From positions 1-6,251 of the forward strand of contig JBDTRY010000226.1 of the NCBI GenBank assembly GCA_039931435.1: a stretch of DNA of 6,251 nucleotides, written 5' to 3'. Below are positions 1 through 3,392 of this stretch, in pieces. Each line of letters starts with the position of its first letter. The first letter of the stretch is position 1. A program made the position numbers and the translations under genes. Source of the DNA: JBDTRY01 sp039931435 (GTDB taxonomy: Bacteria; Acidobacteriota; Thermoanaerobaculia; Gp7-AA8). The notes below the pieces were generated by a model that was given only the letters and a program-made list of their open reading frames with translations, was not told the origin of the DNA and did not search any database.

Positions 1-49
1 GGGTGGTAAGCGCCCCAGGGATCGTGCCCCCCGTCCACTGGGGTCCCTC

Positions 50-197
50 GCTCTCCGCTCGGGATGACGGCGCTCATCGTTTCTTCACTCTGGTTCAGCG
101 CCCCGGCTGTTGATCCGCTCAGGATGACACGCGGGTGGTAGTGATGTGATTCCGCGCACACTGGCGCCTGCGCTGTTCCCCGGCTCAGGGATGACAG
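50..197. repeat. Three spaced copies of a GGATGAC-core intergenic repeat
   Basis: Three related short sequences lie beyond the end of the operon. Their GGATGAC cores are at 62-68, 122-128 and 189-195, each preceded by a CCGCTC or CGGCTC box plus one or two bases (CTCCGCTCGGGATGACGG, ATCCGCTCAGGATGACAC, CCCGGCTCAGGGATGACAG). Core-to-core distances are 60 and 67 bp. A second shared word, GGGTGGTA, occurs at 1-8 and 133-140, which suggests the window starts inside another copy of a larger decayed unit. No open frame of note covers this stretch. From memory, similar CGCTC-GGATGACA words are scattered between genes in Acidobacteriota and other GC-rich bacteria, but their function is not known to me. 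The spacing is too irregular and the copies too few for a CRISPR array. Confidence 0.5.
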
Positions 198-207
198 ATC
201 GCGTCCG

Positions 208-237
208 CGCCGGCCTCCCTCTTCAGGAGGACCGGCG
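208..237 (-). terminator. GC hairpin after the response regulator gene (possible terminator)
   Basis: An 11-bp stem is formed by 208-218 and 226-237, with one unpaired A at 231 and a 7-nt loop at 219-225. It begins 15 nt after the regulator stop codon, the right place to end or protect the operon transcript. Read on the minus strand, the bases after the stem (207 downward) are mixed GC, with no T-run. It is therefore not a canonical intrinsic terminator. It may act with Rho, or simply protect the 3' end of the mRNA. Confidence 0.5.
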
Positions 238-252
238 GGTGCGGAATGATGC

Positions 253-954
253 TTACGCCGCTACAGCGCTACCGAGGTAGCGGTAACCGATCTTGGCCAC
301 GGCGATGATCACTGCGGCGTCGGTTCCCACCGCCTTCTGCAGCTTTCTGCGCAATCTGGTTACGTGTGTGTCGACCGTACGGCTGTTCAGGTTCAGATCG
401 ACGCGATAGTTCCAGACCCGAGAGAGAAGCTCGTCGCGGGGGACGACCCTCTCGCGATTCTTGAAGAGATACAGCAGGAGGTCGAACTCTTTCGGGGAGA
501 GCTTCAGTTTCTGGTTGTTGGCGATGGCTTCGCGCGTGCCCGGATCGAGTCTCATGACGTGATCCTCGCAGGCCGTCTCCGCGCCGCGGTTGCCATCGGT
601 CCGGCGCATGATGGCGTCTACCCGTGCGAACAGCTCCTGCAAACCGAAGGGCTTCGTCACGTAATCGTCCGCTCCGCCACGCAGGCCTCGGACCTTGTCG
701 GTCTCCTGTCCCCGGGCGGTCAGGAGGATTACCGGCACCTGCGAAGACTTGCGGATGTGCTCGAGCACCTCGAATCCGCTCTTCTTTGGAAGCATCAGGT
801 CCAGCAGCACCAGATCGGGCGGGTGCTCATGGAACATGTGAATTGCTTCCTCGCCGTCTGAGGCCTGCACGGTCTGGTAATTTTCGAGCCTGAGATTGAT
901 CTCCAGCCCCTGACGCAGTCCGGCGTCGTCCTCAACAATAAGAATCTTGGTCAT
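253..954 (-). CDS. OmpR/PhoB-family two-component response regulator
   Basis: This is a cytoplasmic DNA-binding regulator of 233 residues, a normal length for the family. The receiver domain (about 2-118) keeps all the expected residues: the acidic pair Asp9/Asp10, phospho-acceptor Asp52 in LVLLDLMLP, Thr79, Tyr98 and Lys101 in the KPF motif. The C-terminal winged-helix domain (about 130-230) has the SPKEFDLLLYL helix, the recognition helix SRTVDTHVTRLRRKL and the closing IGYRYLG hairpin. I chose ATG at 954 over the in-frame GTG at 960. A strong AAGGAGGA Shine-Dalgarno (968-961) lies 6 nt from the ATG but directly abuts the GTG. The gene is last in the PDZ-kinase-regulator operon, and its ribosome site overlaps the kinase stop codon. 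This indicates translational coupling and that the kinase is its partner. Residues show it is phosphorylatable; its targets are unknown. Confidence 0.96.
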   Translation of the reverse strand: MTKILIVEDDAGLRQGLEINLRLENYQTVQASDGEEAIHMFHEHPPDLVLLDLMLPKKSGFEVLEHIRKSSQVPVILLTARGQETDKVRGLRGGADDYVTKPFGLQELFARVDAIMRRTDGNRGAETACEDHVMRLDPGTREAIANNQKLKLSPKEFDLLLYLFKNRERVVPRDELLSRVWNYRVDLNLNSRTVDTHVTRLRRKLQKAVGTDAAVIIAVAKIGYRYLGSAVAA

Positions 955-960
955 CTGCAC

Positions 961-968
961 TCCTCCTT
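961..968 (-). promoter_or_regulatory. Strong Shine-Dalgarno of the regulator, overlapping the kinase stop
   Basis: Read on the minus strand, AAGGAGGA runs from 968 to 961. Its first two bases are the last two of the kinase TAA stop (969-967). The distance to ATG at 954 is 6 nt, which is ideal, while GTG at 960 would have no spacer. This site decides the regulator start and suggests that ribosomes finishing the kinase re-initiate on the regulator. Confidence 0.85.
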
Positions 969-2523
969 ATGAAGCCTCACTTGGTTTGAGAACAGTGGAA
1001 GTCTGTTCGGCACGATTGGGAAGTTGTCTCGGGAACAGCAGCCGGAATGTCGAGCCCTCGTCGGGAACAGAGTCGACCTCGATGCGGCCGCCGTGAGCTT
1101 TGACGATCTGATGGACCAGCGTCAGCCCCAGTCCCGCCCCGCGCCGGGTTTCGGTGTCGGAGAAGGAGGCGCGATAGTAGGGCTCGAAGATCCGGCTCAA
1201 CTCGCGGCTCTGGATGCCGATCCCGTGATCGGTGACGGCGATGACGACGCTGTCGTCCGACTGATACAGAGAAACGAGCAGCCGCTTGTCGTCCGAGGAG
1301 TACTTCATGGCGTTGTCGATGAGATTGAGGACGGCGCGGGAGACGCTGTCGGCATCCCAGGTCTGTTCGCCCAGACCGGACTGCATGTCGAGTTGCAGCG
1401 TGAAGCCGCGGTTTAGAATCCAGGACTCGTACGTGGCCAGCAGGCCTCGTACGAGATCAGCGGGATCGACGCGCGTGAAAGCCAGGCGATCTCCCGATCG
1501 CTGCAGACGGGCCACGTCCAGAACGTTCTCCACGAGATGATTGAGGTGGATGACTTCCCTGAGGATGGAGTCTTCGAGGGAGCCGCGGTCCTCGGGAGTC
1601 AGTTTCGCTCCCCGTTTCAGAGTCTCCGCTCCCAGCCGGATCATGGCCAGCGGAGTGCGCAGTTCGTGGGAAACATTGGCAATCAGGGCGGCGCGAAGAT
1701 TCATCGCTTCGCTCTCCTTGCGCAGACCGCGGATGGCGAAGAACACCCCGAAGCCGGCGACGAGGATGGCGAACACCGCGAACCAGATCGAGACGATGCG
1801 GTAACGTCCCCACCCCGCCTTGGCGTACGAGGTCAACACGGCCGCCCGTACTCCGTAGGTCGAAAGTGGCTCGGACAGAGGCACCACGATCGAAAAACCA
1901 TCCGCTGTTTCCTTGAGGCCCTTGTGATCGATTTTCACCAGCTCGATCCGGGAGTGGGCGGGCACCTCGTTGGCAGTGGGCAGGCCGGCCTCCTGCACGA
2001 TCTGCCGGGTGACGCTGCTTCGGGTTCGTGAGAGCAGCGCTGTCGGACTGTACGTGTATCGGACCGAGCCGCTGGCCGTGATGAAGTCCTGTGTTCGGCG
2101 TTCCGCATGATTCCCGCGTCCGTCGAGGACGGTCACGTAGATGGAGTTGGCCGGATCGTCATCGGGGATGTAGATGGCGGACATGATCCATGGGTGCTGC
2201 TCGATCCAGGTTTTCAGTTGATCGAATTCAGGGCTGGGGTTCGAGCGTTCGGTCTGCTGCCACTGGTCGGCTGCCCGGAACATCTCGGAGCTCACGGCGA
2301 CGTCGGTTCGTCGCGCCGTGACCTCGGCGGCGTAGGCCAGATAGTGAACGGCGAAACTGTTCAGAGCCTGTTCCATCTGCAGTGACAGATGGTAGGAGCG
2401 GTAGGCGAGGACGCCCAGAGCGATGGAGATAGCCAGAAAGGGAATGAGCACGGAGGCGCGGTGATACGAGGAGCTCTTATCGAAGATGCTCCTGAAACCG
2501 CGGGTAGTGACACTCGATGCCAT
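967..2523 (-). CDS. Membrane sensor histidine kinase, no HAMP domain
   Basis: This 518-residue inner-membrane kinase should autophosphorylate and pass phosphate to the regulator encoded next. A short basic N-terminus precedes TM1 (about 24-41). A roughly 195-residue region outside the cytoplasm (about 45-240) follows, then TM2 (about 241-264). The H-box is SHELRTPL with His286. The N-box has Asn404 in NLIDNAMKYS. The G1 box is DHGIGI (Asp432), the F-box FEPYYR (446-451) and the G2 box GAGLGL (462-467). The catalytic core looks intact. Only about 20 residues separate TM2 from His286, too few for a HAMP or PAS domain. The outer region (WIMSAIYIPDDD around 112-123, IYVTVLDGRG around 128-137) resembles a PAS/PDC-like beta fold, but I do not recognise a named family, so the signal is unknown. 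Start ATG 2523 has an AAAGG Shine-Dalgarno at 2536-2532, 8 nt upstream. Confidence 0.95.
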   Translation of the reverse strand: MASSVTTRGFRSIFDKSSSYHRASVLIPFLAISIALGVLAYRSYHLSLQMEQALNSFAVHYLAYAAEVTARRTDVAVSSEMFRAADQWQQTERSNPSPEFDQLKTWIEQHPWIMSAIYIPDDDPANSIYVTVLDGRGNHAERRTQDFITASGSVRYTYSPTALLSRTRSSVTRQIVQEAGLPTANEVPAHSRIELVKIDHKGLKETADGFSIVVPLSEPLSTYGVRAAVLTSYAKAGWGRYRIVSIWFAVFAILVAGFGVFFAIRGLRKESEAMNLRAALIANVSHELRTPLAMIRLGAETLKRGAKLTPEDRGSLEDSILREVIHLNHLVENVLDVARLQRSGDRLAFTRVDPADLVRGLLATYESWILNRGFTLQLDMQSGLGEQTWDADSVSRAVLNLIDNAMKYSSDDKRLLVSLYQSDDSVVIAVTDHGIGIQSRELSRIFEPYYRASFSDTETRRGAGLGLTLVHQIVKAHGGRIEVDSVPDEGSTFRLLFPRQLPNRAEQTSTVLKPSEAS

Positions 2524-2564
2524 CGTCCTGACCTTTGCGCTGCTGTGCTCCCGTTGATGGTTTG

Positions 2565-3056
2565 TCAGTTTGATCCCGCCACGACCATGCCGTGCGCGGA
2601 ACGCAGATGTGCTGCAACGACTTTGTCGATCTGTTCCTTCGACAGTTTCTGAACGTGCAGCGTCAAGCGCTTGTAAGTTCCAATTCGGTTGATAGTCATT
2701 ACGACTTTCTCGTCGTCAGGGTTTCGGTCGCTGGCAAGCCATCGTTCGCGAAGTTTTCTCAGTTCTGACAGTTTTGCATTCGTCAGATCCTTACCGGCGA
2801 GCATCATGATCCGATCTCCGGCGCGCAATCCCGCCTTTTCGGCAGGGCTCTCGGCGGCAACGGACTTTACGAAGATCCCGGTGGAATTTGCCCCGGAGAC
2901 GACCTGAAACCCGAGGTACTTCTTGCCGGCCAGCATGCTCCGGATCTGGCGCGCACACTCGTCTGCCGGCACATTGCACTTCGTTTGAGCCTGCAGAACG
3001 CTGCAGAGCAGCGCCATGGCGACCAGCAGAAGAATGTTTCGGGGCTTGGGGGTCAT
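2565..3056 (-). CDS. Small secreted single-PDZ-domain protein
   Basis: This 163-residue protein has an N-terminal Sec signal peptide: basic MTPKPR, a hydrophobic stretch 8-21, and a likely cut after Ala23 (VLQA/Q). There is no good lipobox before Cys18, so I expect a soluble periplasmic protein. Two cysteines (27 and 34) just after the cut could form a disulfide. A PDZ domain covers about 42-136. It has the carboxylate-binding loop YLGF (47-50, matching the classical GLGF), strand GIFVKSV (60-66), the SPAEKAGLRAGDRIM motif (70-84) and a closing strand RLTLHVQ (130-136). The tail LSKEQIDKVVAAHL (138-151) looks like an amphipathic helix. There is no protease domain, and the size matches a stand-alone PDZ. 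PDZ domains bind C-terminal peptides. It is the first gene of the operon, 41 bp ahead of the kinase, so a role in sensing is plausible but inferred. The Shine-Dalgarno is weak (GGATTGA, about 8 nt from ATG). Confidence 0.88.
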   Translation of the reverse strand: MTPKPRNILLLVAMALLCSVLQAQTKCNVPADECARQIRSMLAGKKYLGFQVVSGANSTGIFVKSVAAESPAEKAGLRAGDRIMMLAGKDLTNAKLSELRKLRERWLASDRNPDDEKVVMTINRIGTYKRLTLHVQKLSKEQIDKVVAAHLRSAHGMVVAGSN

Positions 3057-3098
3057 GAATTAGTCAATCCGCGTCTGGCCGTAATAATTGCAACTCCC

Positions 3099-3127
3099 GT
3101 TATAACGAGGTTGTGCAGCCGAAACTC
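3099..3127 (-). promoter_or_regulatory. Tentative promoter of the PDZ-kinase-regulator operon
   Basis: On the minus strand a TATAAC hexamer (3104-3099) resembles a sigma70 -10 box. It sits inside a 10-bp palindrome, CGTTATAACG (3098-3107), and is about 42 bp from the PDZ start codon. No good -35 box is found at the normal distance; the 17-bp position (3127-3122) reads GAGTTT. The stretch is A+T-richer than its surroundings, as expected for a promoter. The call rests mainly on position and the -10 match, and the palindrome could instead be an operator. Confidence 0.28.
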
Positions 3128-3181
3128 TCAGCGAAAGTGACAAATCAGAAAAACATCCTGAAATCGGACGCATTTCTGAAA
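3121..3181 (-). promoter_or_regulatory. Cluster of TTTC motifs upstream of the operon
   Basis: Five TTTC words on the minus strand (GAAA on plus) occur at 3121-3124, 3133-3136, 3148-3151, 3160-3163 and 3178-3181, so the start-to-start steps are 12, 15, 12 and 18 bp. Several extend to a shared TTTCAG, TTTCTG or TTTCGCTG form. OmpR-family regulators commonly bind direct repeats spaced about one helical turn apart, often upstream of their own operon. The location just above the tentative -10 fits an activator or autoregulatory site. The words are short and the A+T-rich context makes chance copies likely, so this is only a candidate. Confidence 0.25.
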
Positions 3182-3233
3182 CAAAACTGTTGCCGGAATG
3201 GGGTCGGGATCGTTCATTTCTTGCGGAAACGTT

Positions 3234-3335
3234 CTTCGTAGGGCCGCATGGCATGCGGCCGGTAGTCCTGGAGAGTGGTGCATTCCGTGCGGTTTCGAGC
3301 GGGATACCGGCCGCACGCCGTGCGGCCCTACGAAG
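3234..3335. repeat. REPIN-like element: two inverted palindromic 31-nt arms
   Basis: The left arm (3234-3264) and right arm (3305-3335) are inverted copies matching at 29 of 31 positions, separated by a 40-nt spacer (3265-3304). Each arm holds its own hairpin: GGCCGCAT-GGC-ATGCGGCC at 3242-3260 and GGCCGCAC-GCC-GTGCGGCC at 3309-3327, both with an 8-bp stem and 3-nt loop. The two differences between the arms fall on bases that pair with each other within each hairpin (T3249-A3253 versus C3316-G3320), so both hairpins stay intact. This is the architecture of REP doublets, which RAYT-type Y1 transposases are thought to mobilise; no such gene is in the window. It lies 58 bp past the stop of the LVIVD gene and could also serve as a transcript 3'-end structure, although no T-run follows. 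Confidence 0.8.
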
Positions 3336-3392
3336 TTGACCGCGCTCGGAAGAATAGCGGCCTCCTGGACCACTTGGGCTGACGACCTCGGG

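Noticed and set aside
50..197. CRISPR array from the GGATGAC repeats
   Set aside because: There are only three copies with a short, imperfect shared core, uneven spacers and no cas gene.
364..861. Plus-strand open frame antisense to the response regulator
   Set aside because: The minus strand encodes an intact receiver and winged-helix protein with all key residues, so this frame is a shadow.
955..960. GTG at 960 as the start of the response regulator
   Set aside because: It directly abuts the AAGGAGGA Shine-Dalgarno, leaving no spacer. ATG at 954 has a 6-nt spacer and gives the usual TKILIVEDD N-terminus.
2565..3056. PDZ protein as a DegS/HtrA-type protease
   Set aside because: There is no trypsin-like domain or His-Asp-Ser triad. 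The mature protein is only about 140 residues, with the PDZ domain filling most of it.
2565..3056. PDZ protein as a lipoprotein via Cys18
   Set aside because: The residues before Cys18 (MALL) do not fit a lipobox, which needs a small residue just before the cysteine. The VLQA/Q site fits ordinary signal peptidase better.
3060..3373. Two minus-strand open frames in the intergenic region (3060-3254 and 3128-3373)
   Set aside because: They overlap each other and the inverted-repeat arms, and encode no recognisable protein. Their coding looks like read-through of repeat and promoter DNA.
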